Shown: positions 18,759 to 28,689, numbered from the stretch's first letter. The stretch is 64,000 nt of DNA from Fibrobacter sp. UWEL (GCF_900142535.1 NZ_FRBE01000015.1:1-64000), one strand, 5' to 3'. The notes: generated from the sequence alone by a model not told the origin. Numbers and translations: made by a program.

Positions 18759-18780
18759 AATAAAAAGAACCTAGGAGCTT

Positions 18781-19413
18781 TTAGACCAACTTCGCCTTGA
18801 CCAGCTTGACGAGGTCGGCAAAGACATCCTCGGGAGCGCGATCGCCATCGATAGCTTGTACGCAATCGCTGTAATCGCGGGCGGCAGCCAAGTAGCCCTG
18901 GCGCACCTTCTCGAAGAATTCAGCCTTCTCGCTTTCCAGGCGGTCGGGTGCCTCGCCACGTTTGGCGGTGCGTGCACGACTACGTTCTACCGTAATGTCC
19001 AGGACCACCGTCAATTCCGGGAAGCAATCACCGCAGGTCAATTCCGTCAGGCGCTGAACCTTGTCGGCACCAAGACCGCGGGCGTATCCCTGGTAGGCAA
19101 AGGTACTCCAGGCAAAGCGATCGGCGATGACCACCTTTCCGGCAGCAAGAGCAGGGCGGATGATTTCCGCAATGACCTGAGCGCGGGCTGCGTTATACAG
19201 CAACAGCTCGGTATCATCTCCCATAATGCCCTTGAAGGCAGGATCCAGAAGGATGCCGCGAATCTGCTCAGAGATCTTGGCACCACCCGGTTCACGAAGC
19301 TTCACCACTTCGTATCCTTCAGATTCAAGTTCCTTGATCAGCATGTCAATTTGAGTTGACTTGCCGGAACCATCAATGCCTTCCAGGCTAAAGAAACGCT
19401 TTGCAGTCTTCAT
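18781..19413 (-). CDS. tmk: Thymidylate kinase
   Basis: A 210-residue dTMP kinase making dTDP. The P-loop EGIDGSGKST is at residues 11-20, followed by the dTMP-binding LREPGGAKISEQIR and the DR(F/Y) motif ADRFAWSTFAYQGYARGL. Full length. It starts three bases after the secA stop, so the two are one transcriptional unit, closed by the hairpin at 18731-18758. Confidence 0.96.
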   Translation of the reverse strand: MKTAKRFFSLEGIDGSGKSTQIDMLIKELESEGYEVVKLREPGGAKISEQIRGILLDPAFKGIMGDDTELLLYNAARAQVIAEIIRPALAAGKVVIADRFAWSTFAYQGYARGLGADKVQRLTELTCGDCFPELTVVLDITVERSRARTAKRGEAPDRLESEKAEFFEKVRQGYLAAARDYSDCVQAIDGDRAPEDVFADLVKLVKAKLV

Positions 19414-19416
19414 GGA

Positions 19417-22371
19417 TTAATCTTCTGCGTCGCCTTCGCCCTTACCGTGGCACTTCTTGTACTTGAGGCCGGAACCGCACCAGCACATGTCATTGCGACC
19501 AATCTTAGGAGCGGACTGCTGGATAGCGCGGCGTGCTGCAAGAACCTTAGGATCCGTAAAAGTACGGCGTACGCGAGGTGCGCCTTCTTCGCTTGCACCT
19601 TCAGAAGCTTCTGCGGAACTTTCTGCCTGTGCCTGCTGAGCCTGCTGTTCTTCGCTAATAGCGTTAGATTCAGAGGAAGCAGCCTGGCCTGCGAGACCGG
19701 CGGCCTTAGCGCCTTCTTCTGCAGGAGCCTGTTCGCCAGCTGCTTCACGAGCTGCCTGGGCAGCCTTTGCGGCTTCGATTTCTTCCGGAGTGGGAAGCTT
19801 GATCTGGTCCGGAGAAACAGTCATGCCGTTGGGCAGAGTAATGCGGATGTTCAGGATGCGCAGAGCGGTGAGGGTTGCAATCTTTTCCATGCAGCCTTCG
19901 AACATCTTGAAGCCTTCGCTCTTGTACACCATCAGAGGATCCTTCTGGGCGTAACCGTGGAAGCGGATAGCGTCCTTCAGCTGGTCCATGGCGTACAGAT
20001 GTTCCTTCCATACCTGGTCGATGGTCATGAGGAGGAAGCGACGTTCGATCTGACGGAAGTCAGCATCCGGAATGATCTTGGTCAGCTTGTCGTAACGAGC
20101 CTTGCACATGTCGATGATTTCCTGAAGGATCACTTCCGGAGTCTTGGTCACGGCGTCTTCGTTAGACAGAGTGTATTCCATGTTCATGGAGCGCTGCAAA
20201 TCCGTGTGCAGGTCTTCCAGCTTCCATTCTTCCGGGAAGCTCTTGGCAGCGATGTACTGGGAAACCTTGATATCGCAAGCGTCTTCGATGCGGTTCATGA
20301 TTTCTTCGCGAATGTCTTCGCCATTCAGGATACGACGGCGCAGACCGTAAATCACCTTACGCTGTTCGTTCATCACGTTATCGTAGTCCAGCAAGTGCTT
20401 ACGGATATCGAAGCTCTGGCCTTCCACGCGGCGCTGTGCGCTACGGATAGAGCGGGACACGATAGGATGGGTAATCACTTCGTCATCCTTCACGCCGAAA
20501 CGGGTCATGAGGGACTTCACGTTGTTGCCACCGAAGATACGCATCAGGTTGTCATCCAGAGACAAGAAGTACTGGCTGGAACCGTTATCACCCTGACGGC
20601 CAGAACGACCGCGGAGCTGGTTATCGATACGGCGAGATTCGTGACGTTCGGTACCCAGCACATGCAAGCCGCCCAGTTCGGTAACGCCTTCACCCAAAGC
20701 AATGTCAGTACCACGACCAGCCATGTTGGTAGCAATGGTAACCTTGCCCTTGTGACCAGCGAACTGGATGATTTCAGCTTCACGACCATGGTTCTTTGCA
20801 TTCAGCACTTCGTGAGGAATGCCTTCCTTTTCCAGGAGGCCGTGGAGGTGTTCAGACTTTTCAATGGAAGCGGTACCCACCAGCAGGGGCTGACCCTTGG
20901 CGTGGCGTTCCTTAATTTCGTTAACGATAGCCTTCCACTTTTCATCTTCGGTCTTGTACACCAGATCCTGCAGGTCCTGACGAACGCAAGGCTTGTTGGT
21001 GGGAATCACCCAGGTGTTCATGTTGTAGATCTTGATGAATTCAGTAGCTTCCGTTTCGGCAGTACCGGTCATACCGGACAGCTTATTGTACATGCGGAAG
21101 TAGTTCTGGAAGGTAATGGTAGCAAGGGTCTGGTTTTCACGACGGATCTGCACATTTTCCTTAGCTTCGATAGCCTGGTGCATACCGTTAGAGTAACGAC
21201 GACCTTCCATGAGACGGCCAGTGTTTTCGTCCACGATGATGATTTCGCCATCACGTACGATGTAGTCCACGTCGCGAGTATAGATGTGCCATGCCTTCAG
21301 GGCCTGGTCAATGAAGTGAACCCAGTCAGCATGTTCGCCGTACAGGTTGGTCACCTGGAGCAATTCTTCAATGTGGGTCACACCCTTGGAGGTGAGCTGG
21401 ATAACCTTGTCCTTTTCGTCCACGCCGAAGTCCTTGTTCTTCACAAGCTTCTTGGCGATTTCGTTTGCCTTGGCGTACTTGTCGGTAGCGTCTTCGGCAG
21501 GACCGGAAATGATGAGCGGAGTACGAGCTTCATCGATCAAGATGGAGTCCACTTCGTCCACGATACAGAAATTCAATTCGCGCTGCACCAGCTGGCTCGG
21601 GTCCACTGCCATGTTGTCACGGAGGTAGTCAAAGCCGAATTCGTTGTTGGTACCGTAAGTCACGTCAGAGTTATAACTGATACGACGCTGTTCGGAATCC
21701 AGGCCGTTCACGATAAGACCCACAGTGAGGCCCAGGAACTTATAGACCATACCCATCTGCTTGGCGTCACGGCCAGCCAGGTAGTCGTTCACGGTCACCA
21801 CATGGACGCCCTTACCGGAAAGAGCGTTCAGGTAGACAGGCAGTGCTGCAGCCAGGGTCTTACCTTCACCAGTAGCCATTTCAGAAATTGCACCTTCGTG
21901 AAGAACCAGGCCGCCGATCATCTGAACGTCGAAAGGCATCATGCGGAAAGGCTTGACGGAGTTGGGATAAAGTTCACGAACCTTGGCATAGACTGCGGCA
22001 GGCATGTAGACTTCCCATTCGTTCTTGCCAGATTCCAGTTCAGCCTTGGCAGCGTCCGTATACTTCTGCAGGTCGCCCAGCTTGCTGAAATCGAAATTGT
22101 TTTCCGGCTTGAAGATATTGAAGATACCCAGACGGCGGTCGCAAGCTTCCTTACAGACAGCGAATGCTTCCACCTTGATATCGTCCAGAGAGGAACCATT
22201 CTTCAGCTTTTCGCGAAGTTCGGCACTCTTTGCAGCCAGATCGGCGTCATCCAGGGATTCCAGGGATTCGCGAACTTTGTTAATCTGTGCAATCACCGGA
22301 CGGAGCTGCTTCACCTTACGTTCATGAGGTGTACCGAACACCTTATGCAAGACGGTATCAATAATACTCAT
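19417..22371 (-). CDS. secA: Protein translocase ATPase SecA
   Basis: A 984-residue preprotein translocase motor. The Walker A region EMATGEGKTLAAALPVYL is near residue 165, DEVDSILIDEARTPLIISG follows, and the second nucleotide domain has TNMAGRGTDIALG and QLRGRSGRQGD. The C-terminus has an alanine/glutamate-rich linker and the zinc motif NDMCWCGSGLKYKKCHGKG that contacts SecB and membrane. AAAGGAAAC precedes the ATG. It is the promoter-proximal gene of the secA-tmk unit. Confidence 0.98.
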   Translation of the reverse strand: MSIIDTVLHKVFGTPHERKVKQLRPVIAQINKVRESLESLDDADLAAKSAELREKLKNGSSLDDIKVEAFAVCKEACDRRLGIFNIFKPENNFDFSKLGDLQKYTDAAKAELESGKNEWEVYMPAAVYAKVRELYPNSVKPFRMMPFDVQMIGGLVLHEGAISEMATGEGKTLAAALPVYLNALSGKGVHVVTVNDYLAGRDAKQMGMVYKFLGLTVGLIVNGLDSEQRRISYNSDVTYGTNNEFGFDYLRDNMAVDPSQLVQRELNFCIVDEVDSILIDEARTPLIISGPAEDATDKYAKANEIAKKLVKNKDFGVDEKDKVIQLTSKGVTHIEELLQVTNLYGEHADWVHFIDQALKAWHIYTRDVDYIVRDGEIIIVDENTGRLMEGRRYSNGMHQAIEAKENVQIRRENQTLATITFQNYFRMYNKLSGMTGTAETEATEFIKIYNMNTWVIPTNKPCVRQDLQDLVYKTEDEKWKAIVNEIKERHAKGQPLLVGTASIEKSEHLHGLLEKEGIPHEVLNAKNHGREAEIIQFAGHKGKVTIATNMAGRGTDIALGEGVTELGGLHVLGTERHESRRIDNQLRGRSGRQGDNGSSQYFLSLDDNLMRIFGGNNVKSLMTRFGVKDDEVITHPIVSRSIRSAQRRVEGQSFDIRKHLLDYDNVMNEQRKVIYGLRRRILNGEDIREEIMNRIEDACDIKVSQYIAAKSFPEEWKLEDLHTDLQRSMNMEYTLSNEDAVTKTPEVILQEIIDMCKARYDKLTKIIPDADFRQIERRFLLMTIDQVWKEHLYAMDQLKDAIRFHGYAQKDPLMVYKSEGFKMFEGCMEKIATLTALRILNIRITLPNGMTVSPDQIKLPTPEEIEAAKAAQAAREAAGEQAPAEEGAKAAGLAGQAASSESNAISEEQQAQQAQAESSAEASEGASEEGAPRVRRTFTDPKVLAARRAIQQSAPKIGRNDMCWCGSGLKYKKCHGKGEGDAED

Positions 22372-22536
22372 TTTGTTTCCTTTTTACGGCCGAAGGCAAT
22401 ACCCGCGGTCTCTGTTAAATTTTTACGCGGGGTAAGATAGCAATTTGTATGCCAAGGCCAAAAGGTTGCAAAGTGAAACAGGGGCTATAATGACTTAGTT
22501 TTTTCAACAGAATACCGATATTCAACCCAAGTCAAT

Positions 22537-22573
22537 ATTATTTAGTAGAAAAATAATTTTTCTACTAAATAAT
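22537..22573. promoter_or_regulatory. 37-bp palindrome upstream of AAA ATPase
   Basis: Two perfect 17-bp arms (22537-22553 and 22557-22573) around TAA, core TTTAGTAGAAAAA. It ends just before the TATATT box at 22576-22581 and 16 bases before the ATPase start. It is placed like an operator, or as a hairpin at the -35 region. Confidence 0.6.
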
Positions 22574-22588
22574 TCTATATTAATATCA

Positions 22589-23965
22589 ATGAAGTACACC
22601 AACAGACATGCAGAAATGGACCGTATTGGAATTCGCCTACAGGAAAGTGAATCCAGTTTTATCGCCATATACGGGAGACGCCGACTTGGAAAGTCGACTC
22701 TCATCAAGCGTGTTCTAAGAGAGAACGACATCTATTTCATGGCGGACAGATCCGAACAGGCAAATCAGCGTAGACTTCTCAGTATTTCAATCGCACAAGT
22801 CTATCCCGATTTCGATGGGGTTTCCTACCCTACCTGGGAAGCTCTTTTTAAGGCATTTAACCTGCGTTGCGAAAAAGGCTCGGCCCTCTGCCTGGACGAA
22901 TTTCCCTATCTGGTAAAAGCAGACGAAACTCTCCCCTCCGTTCTGCAAAAAATCCTGGACGAAAAGACCCTCAATTTTCATCTTATTCTCTGCGGATCCT
23001 CTCAGCAGATGATGTTCGACAGCATCCTGAACGAGAACGCACCACTCTATGGTCGAGCCCACGAAATCCTGAGACTGCCACCCATTTCTCCCGCCTATAT
23101 GGCCGACGCACTACACCTTAATCCGGAAGAAACCGTTGCCGAATATGCAATCTGGGGCGGCGTGCCTCGCTATTGGGAATTGAGGGAAAGGGAACGCAAC
23201 CTGGAGAGCGCCATTAAAAATCTTGCATTGTCTCCTTACGGGGTTCTTTACGATGAACCTACCCATATCCTCCGTGATGACATGCGAGATATTGTCCAGG
23301 CGTCTACCCTACTCCACATTATCGGTAACGGCGCCAACAAGATTTCCGAGATTGCAGCCCGTGCCGAAAAGGAAGCATCCACTCTAAGCGCACCCTTGCA
23401 AAAGCTTGTCAAGATGCACCTGATTGAAAGGGAAATTCCCTTTGGGGAATCTGAGAAAATCAGCAAGCACGGCGTGTACCACATTGCAGATCCCTTCATG
23501 GATTTCCATTACAAGTTCGTGAACACTTATAGGTCCCTGCTGGAACTGGGCCGTTCTGAATTTGTTTATAACATCGTAAAGGAAAGGCTTCCCAACATCA
23601 TCAGCTACCATTGGGAAAAGATGTGCCGCCAAGCCATTAGTGGCCAGATCATCGAGGGTGTTCCTTTCGGCTTGGCTTCCCGCTGGTGGGGAAAAGTCTC
23701 AAAGAATGAAAGTATGGAATTAGATGTAGTTGCAGAAAGCCTTGACAAGAAAGTCCTTCTCGTAGGCGAATGCAAATGGACCAAGAGTGAAAATGCCGAA
23801 AAGCTTTTTGCAGGTCTCATGGAGAAAGCAGGCAAGCTCCCCTTCGCTTCCAGATATGAAAGAATCATTCCCGTACTATTCCTGAAGCGGCGTGTAGACA
23901 AGAGTGAAAAGGATTTGGTATACCAGCCAGCCGACGTACTGAAAATGATGAAAGTAGATGTCTAG
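22589..23965 (+). CDS. AAA-type ATPase with C-terminal DUF234/nuclease-like domain
   Basis: A 458-residue protein of the archaeal-type ATPase family that is sporadic in bacteria. Walker A is IYGRRRLGKSTLIKR (about residues 25-39), Walker B is ALCLDEFPYLV, and sensor ILCGSSQQMM follows. A winged-helix segment sits near 245-280. The C-terminal DUF234 part has a PD-(D/E)XK-like pattern (SMELDVVAES, LLVGECKW). Its role is unknown; nuclease or mobile-element links have been proposed for the family. TATATT lies seven bases before the ATG. It overlaps the convergent gene by four bases. Confidence 0.87.
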   Translation: MKYTNRHAEMDRIGIRLQESESSFIAIYGRRRLGKSTLIKRVLRENDIYFMADRSEQANQRRLLSISIAQVYPDFDGVSYPTWEALFKAFNLRCEKGSALCLDEFPYLVKADETLPSVLQKILDEKTLNFHLILCGSSQQMMFDSILNENAPLYGRAHEILRLPPISPAYMADALHLNPEETVAEYAIWGGVPRYWELRERERNLESAIKNLALSPYGVLYDEPTHILRDDMRDIVQASTLLHIIGNGANKISEIAARAEKEASTLSAPLQKLVKMHLIEREIPFGESEKISKHGVYHIADPFMDFHYKFVNTYRSLLELGRSEFVYNIVKERLPNIISYHWEKMCRQAISGQIIEGVPFGLASRWWGKVSKNESMELDVVAESLDKKVLLVGECKWTKSENAEKLFAGLMEKAGKLPFASRYERIIPVLFLKRRVDKSEKDLVYQPADVLKMMKVDV

Positions 23966-24867
23966 AATCTACGGACCACAAGGATTTTGAATGCGGAAAT
24001 CCACTTCTGTTCGCTATGGTCGTCAAATACCATAGGAAGGTATTCCGCTTCCATCACGCAGTTCCAGGACCAGGTTTCCCCAATGTAGCCCCAGGCCATC
24101 TTGCCCACTACATCGGGCATAAAGGAAACATCCTCTGCGTCGTCCCACCTGAAAACAGCAAGACCCGCTACGCCCCACAAGTTCAGGAACATGTCATTGT
24201 CGTAAATCCAGGTATAGGAATAGCCGCCATCCAGCCAGATGCTTCGAATATTCCTGACATCCTCGTAATAATCCAAGGTCTCGCTATGGTCCACCGCGCG
24301 AGTATTCTGGATACGCCCTCCTACGATAGCGCTGCCTGCAGACTCGTTCTGCTTACGGTCCAAGAAGTAAGCTACCCTAGGGCTAAACCTCCCTTCCGCT
24401 GTAGCCATCCACAAGGCGGAAACATAGGCATCCGACTCCCTGAAATCCACATAGGTAGTGAGAGTGTCGTTCATATTGAATCCGCTATAACGGCGATACT
24501 CCCCCTCGATCCACCAGTTTCCAGGGAAAAAATCAAAACCTATCTCGAAAGCCACCGACTTTGACGCAGTACCGGTAGTAAAAGGCAGGGCGTATAGAAA
24601 ATCCCAGTAAAAATCCTTGTAGCCAAAACCCAGACCCACATCCACAGGGCGGTTGGAAAGCAGGGTGCGCTGATGATTTTCGCTGCTCCAAAAACTCACG
24701 AAATTATAGTTACAGAGGAATCGGATTAAGAATTTATTCTTAAATTCCGTAATGCCGTCGATCTCGTCATCCACAAATTCTTCCTCGCTTTCATCGTTGC
24801 CATCATAGGCAAAAGCTGCGCTACAGGGCAGCAGGAAAACAAGGGCTAGTAAGAGACGATAAAACAC
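23962..24867 (-). CDS. DUF4421-like outer membrane protein
   Basis: About 301 residues with a signal peptide (FYRLLLALVFLLPCSAAFA) and then alternating aromatic strands typical of a beta-barrel: VDVGLGFGYKDFYWDFLYAL, WWIEGEYRRYSGF, SIWLDGGYSYTW and the C-terminal aromatic residue. It resembles the DUF4421 family of Bacteroidetes/Fibrobacter. I place the start at GTG 24867, just before the signal peptide, because the upstream ATG at 24960 would overlap the divergent phosphatase gene. Function unknown. Confidence 0.7.
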   Translation of the reverse strand: MFYRLLLALVFLLPCSAAFAYDGNDESEEEFVDDEIDGITEFKNKFLIRFLCNYNFVSFWSSENHQRTLLSNRPVDVGLGFGYKDFYWDFLYALPFTTGTASKSVAFEIGFDFFPGNWWIEGEYRRYSGFNMNDTLTTYVDFRESDAYVSALWMATAEGRFSPRVAYFLDRKQNESAGSAIVGGRIQNTRAVDHSETLDYYEDVRNIRSIWLDGGYSYTWIYDNDMFLNLWGVAGLAVFRWDDAEDVSFMPDVVGKMAWGYIGETWSWNCVMEAEYLPMVFDDHSEQKWISAFKILVVRRF

Positions 24868-24924
24868 GGGGCCAAAGATAAAAAATTCAAAAAAACTATC
24901 TTTATAAAAAAAGAGATTTTTCTG

Positions 24925-26472
24925 ATGTTTAAAACTTTTAATTCTATAACACCGAAGCACGTATTTTTTGTTACCGCCCTAGGTTTATTCCTTGCCACAG
25001 GCGCCCAGGCACAGACCACCCTGGAGGAACTGAAGGCACATCCAGCATACACTTCCAGTAATTACCTTGCTTATCCGGAGCCGGACAGAAACGTCAAGTA
25101 TACCAAGGCACCCAAGGGTTACAAGCCTTTCTATATCAGTCACTACGGACGCCACGGTAGCCGCTACCATCACAGCGCCGACGAATACAACTACTTGTTT
25201 GAAACTCTCCAGAAGGCAGACGCCGCCAAGGCTCTGACACTAGACGGCAAGAGACTTCTCATCGCCAGCCAGATTCTTGCAAAGAAGGCAGCGCCCCGAG
25301 CCGGTGACTTGACTCAGGTAGGCGCAAAGCAGCACGAAGGAATCGCCAAGCGTATGGCAAAAAACTTCCCCGAACTTTTCAAGGTTAAGAAGGTGAAGGG
25401 TAAAAAGATCCAGCCCCATGTGGATGCCTACGCAAGCACTTCCGGCCGTTGCATCGTCAGCATGTCAGCGTTCACCGCAGGTCTTTCCAGTGTGGCTCCC
25501 GACGTAGATATCCGCATGGAATCGGGTAAGGACCTGATGAGTTTCATCTGCACCTTTGACTGGGGCAATATGGACTACACACGTCCGGAAGCCTACATTA
25601 CTGAAAGTGACAAGCTATGGAACGCCATTGATTCCAAGCCCCTCATGAATAAACTGTTCAGCGACAGCGCCTACGTGGCCGCCAATCTGGACGCCAACAA
25701 TTTCTATAATAAGTTGTTCGAAATCGTCGCCAGCATGCAGGGGATGGACGCTCCCCTGAAGGATGTCATCCACGCCAATCTCTGTGACGTAAAGACCGGC
25801 AAATGCAACGACATTCTGGACAGCCTCTTTACCGTAGAGGAATCCATCACACGCTGGAAGGCTCAAAATTCTTGGTGGTACAGCCTGCTGGGTACAAGCC
25901 CCCTCCAGAATACCACCAAGGGAATCGACTACGCCAAGGGTACCCTGGAAAATATCATCAGCGAAGCCAACCACGCCATCGCCCTGGATGCTGCAAAATC
26001 CCTCACGGAACATACGGTAGCCACCCTACGCTTCGGTCATGACGCAGGCCTGCTGCCTCTCGCCGGCTTGATGCAGCTCTCTGTTTCCAACGCAAAGGTA
26101 AGCGACCTCTCCACTCTTCACGAACAGTGGACTGACTTTAAGGTCATTCCCATGGCTGCAAACCTGCAGATGGTCTTCTACAAGAATCCGAAAAAGTCCG
26201 ACGATATCCTGGTGAAGTTCCTGTACAACGAACGTGAAGTCACCGCACCTATTCCCTGCAGCGCTGACATCGAAACGGTAGCCGGCGAGAACGTCGCAAC
26301 AACCGAGAACGTCGCGGCAGCTAACTCGAAAGAAACCGCCAATCCGAAGCAAGCAAAAAAGCCTGCTAAAAAGCAGGCTTCCAAGTGTCCCGCCGCTCCA
26401 TACTACCGCTGGGACGACGTGAAGGACTTCTACAAGAAAATCCTTACTTCCCCGTCATCAAGTGGAAATTAA
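24925..26472 (+). CDS. Secreted histidine-type phosphatase
   Basis: A 515-residue exported enzyme of the histidine acid phosphatase (branch 2) type. The signal peptide ends AQAQTT near residue 30. The catalytic motif is SHYGRHGSR (Arg76-His77...Arg80), where the usual proline after RHGxRx is replaced. The proton-donor motif FGHDAGLLPLAGLM (His-Asp) is near 372. Substrates are phosphomonoesters, possibly phytate. The C-terminus has a lysine/alanine-rich stretch. The 3' end overlaps the convergent DUF3943 gene by 29 bp. Confidence 0.85.
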   Translation: MFKTFNSITPKHVFFVTALGLFLATGAQAQTTLEELKAHPAYTSSNYLAYPEPDRNVKYTKAPKGYKPFYISHYGRHGSRYHHSADEYNYLFETLQKADAAKALTLDGKRLLIASQILAKKAAPRAGDLTQVGAKQHEGIAKRMAKNFPELFKVKKVKGKKIQPHVDAYASTSGRCIVSMSAFTAGLSSVAPDVDIRMESGKDLMSFICTFDWGNMDYTRPEAYITESDKLWNAIDSKPLMNKLFSDSAYVAANLDANNFYNKLFEIVASMQGMDAPLKDVIHANLCDVKTGKCNDILDSLFTVEESITRWKAQNSWWYSLLGTSPLQNTTKGIDYAKGTLENIISEANHAIALDAAKSLTEHTVATLRFGHDAGLLPLAGLMQLSVSNAKVSDLSTLHEQWTDFKVIPMAANLQMVFYKNPKKSDDILVKFLYNEREVTAPIPCSADIETVAGENVATTENVAAANSKETANPKQAKKPAKKQASKCPAAPYYRWDDVKDFYKKILTSPSSSGN

Positions 26473-28033
26473 AGTACAGTGAGAAGGTGAAAATCCTTCG
26501 GCTCATGGGCTCGAAAATTTCCGATGAATAGGCGGCCATCTTGAGATAGGTATCCAGGCGGTTACCCACATCGATGCGGTCCGTCAGTTTGTATTCCAGC
26601 GCCGTATGGTTCAGCAGGAGGAAGTCCCAACCTACTGCGCCATAATGCGGCAGTGAACTGGGGATGGTGCGCATGGCATCCAGCGTAGCCATGTTATAAA
26701 GGCGCCACTTGTCCTTGTAGAGGAATTCCACCATCAGGCTGTACTTCAGACCGAGATTGTACTGATAGTTATTCATGTCGGAAGAGTACTCCGGATGAAC
26801 TTCCTTGATCAAGTCATCATAGCCCATGTCCGCTGTTCCAAGCAAAATCCAGTACAATTCATTCTCGACTCGGAAACGCAACTTGGGCGTTACCCATAGG
26901 GCAAGATCCAAGGCGCCACCTAGAGCAATGGTACTGACGGTTGCCAGTTCCCCATAGAAACTATCGTAGTCCAGGTTGATGGAAAAATCAATCCAGTGAC
27001 CGCGACCATGAACACCGATGTTCTTCAGCTTGCCCATAATGTCCAGCTGAAGTACGTTCCCTTCGAGGCCACCTTCGCCAAATACATCCACAGTGAAATA
27101 ATCAAAGGGCTGCTTCACTTTTGTATAGGGCTTGCCGTATTCCAGATGCAGCGCCATCATGCCGTGACGATCACGCCATTCCTCATCCAGTTCGTCTGCG
27201 TTCTGGCCACCAATGCGATAGTCACTTCCAAATCGGGAGCCTGCACCCGCAGCAATCACAAGTTCCACCGGGACCCAGCCCGTATAGAAATCCCGGTTAC
27301 CAAAAGCCTTTCGCTGTAGATATCCAGCAGGTTCCAGCACGAAGGCAGCCAGCTGGCGGTACCAGGGAACATCGCTCTTGTTATAAGCCAAACGTGAAAG
27401 CCTGTACAGCACTTCACCGTACATGGAGCCGCCAATAGTGGTAGTGAGCAAATCGTTGGGTGCGGGATATTCCGTCTCCGCGAACATCTCCCAGGTGAAG
27501 CTTCCCAGAGCTGTCCACACCATACTGCGGTAGAAACCGTTACCACCTGCGCGGGCGGAAGCATAATACATGGATCCCTGATAGGGATGTCCGTAGAAGT
27601 TGATAGCCCAATGGTTATGGTCCCACTTCCAGCCTTCCCTGATGTTACGTTTCCAATAGTCAGGACCCGTATGGGCGTAATGCTTGTCCAGCACGTAATA
27701 GTCCCAAGACCACACGAATACATTAAGACCTAAAACTTCGGAAGCCGTCACGAAGGGAGATACCACCTTCTGCGCAATACTATCTTCCGGAAGCATGTGC
27801 TGATGATCCACTTCGTCCATGATGACGCCAGCCTGACGGAGAGAGTCCGCCACACGGATGGAGTCAGCCGCAATGATATCCCTTCGCCTCTGCATTGCTT
27901 CCTGGATGCTGATAACCGAATCACGCTCCATGGAAACATTACGAATCTTGGCAATCTCCTGATGAGTCAACTGAGACCAGGACATTACGCAAAATGCAAG
28001 AACCACAAAAATGAAAATATTTTCTCTCTTCAT
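26444..28033 (-). CDS. DUF3943-family envelope protein
   Basis: A 529-residue exported protein. The signal peptide FIFVVLAFCVMSWSQ is followed by a helical charged region to about 90. The DUF3943 core (about 100-220) has WKRNIREGWKWDHNHWAINFYGHPYQGSMYYASAR split into conserved Trp/His/Asn-rich strands. The C-terminal half is beta-rich (VDVFGEGGLEGNVLQLDI, LRFRVENELYWILLG) and ends YFNFHLMTGK, like an outer-membrane barrel. No enzymatic motif is seen. Confidence 0.78.
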   Translation of the reverse strand: MKRENIFIFVVLAFCVMSWSQLTHQEIAKIRNVSMERDSVISIQEAMQRRRDIIAADSIRVADSLRQAGVIMDEVDHQHMLPEDSIAQKVVSPFVTASEVLGLNVFVWSWDYYVLDKHYAHTGPDYWKRNIREGWKWDHNHWAINFYGHPYQGSMYYASARAGGNGFYRSMVWTALGSFTWEMFAETEYPAPNDLLTTTIGGSMYGEVLYRLSRLAYNKSDVPWYRQLAAFVLEPAGYLQRKAFGNRDFYTGWVPVELVIAAGAGSRFGSDYRIGGQNADELDEEWRDRHGMMALHLEYGKPYTKVKQPFDYFTVDVFGEGGLEGNVLQLDIMGKLKNIGVHGRGHWIDFSINLDYDSFYGELATVSTIALGGALDLALWVTPKLRFRVENELYWILLGTADMGYDDLIKEVHPEYSSDMNNYQYNLGLKYSLMVEFLYKDKWRLYNMATLDAMRTIPSSLPHYGAVGWDFLLLNHTALEYKLTDRIDVGNRLDTYLKMAAYSSEIFEPMSRRIFTFSLYFNFHLMTGK

Positions 28034-28125
28034 GTACTAAAAGCTAGTTATAAAAAAGAAACTTTGGATTGAGCATTCCAAAGTTCTAGACGAATGTTAT
28101 AAATTCAGGATGAATATAAAGAGCG

Positions 28126-28584
28126 CTAATTTGCAGTCTTTACGCCGACGGATTCAAAGACGGCCTTGTTCTTCGGGTCAGGAATCGCTACGGAAGTAAT
28201 CCAGTTGTATTCTGCAATACCATTGAGACCCACACGGGCGCATGCCTGGTCGCGAGCCACATTGTATGCATTGAGAATCTGGACCTTTTCGTCGTTGGGT
28301 GCCTTGTCGATACGTTCGGACCAGCGGAAGCCCAGTTCCACCAGGGTAGCGCTTGCCTTTGCATAAAGCTTAGCCTTTTCCGCAGTGATGACGCTACTTG
28401 CAGGAGCGTTGAAAACGCCAACATCTACAATGGGAACGCTGCGAGGTGCCTGAGACTGAGACTGCATCTCGGGAACAGCTTCGTTTTCTTCACCGCAAGC
28501 TACGAGATTTGCAGACACAAAAAAAGAGGCGACCGCCAAGAACGTGATTCCAAGGATTTTCTTTCCAAGAACTCGTTTCGACAT
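28126..28584 (-). CDS. Small lipoprotein of unknown function
   Basis: A 152-residue lipoprotein with signal ILGITFLAVASFFVSANLVACGEE. The mature part is helical with two cysteines and no family I recognise. AGAGG precedes the ATG. The gene begins 20 bases after the 3' end of tRNA-Met with no terminator between them, so tRNA and mRNA may share a transcript. Confidence 0.65.
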   Translation of the reverse strand: MSKRVLGKKILGITFLAVASFFVSANLVACGEENEAVPEMQSQSQAPRSVPIVDVGVFNAPASSVITAEKAKLYAKASATLVELGFRWSERIDKAPNDEKVQILNAYNVARDQACARVGLNGIAEYNWITSVAIPDPKNKAVFESVGVKTAN

Positions 28585-28604
28585 ATCTGCCTCTTTTTAT
28601 TTAC

Positions 28605-28677
28605 TAGCGGCTTGTGGGCTCGAACCACAGACCTGCGGATTATGATTCCGACGCTCTACCAACTGAGCTAAGCCGCC
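28605..28677 (-). tRNA. tRNA-Met (anticodon CAU)
   Basis: Seventy-three bases on the minus strand. Acceptor GGCGGCT pairs with AGCCGCT, giving a G1-U72 pair. D arm GCTC/GAGC, anticodon loop ATCATAA with CAT, T arm TGTGG-TTCGAGC-CCACA, discriminator A, no encoded CCA. The intact T arm and the lack of three G-C pairs in the anticodon stem argue for the elongator. A tRNA-Ile with lysidine cannot be excluded from the anticodon alone. Confidence 0.93.
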
Positions 28678-28689
28678 AAAGGTTGAACA

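Noticed and set aside
19447-22440. Open frame of nearly 1000 codons opposite secA
   Set aside because: It is the antisense shadow of secA; it has no domain, no ribosome-binding site and low-complexity composition.
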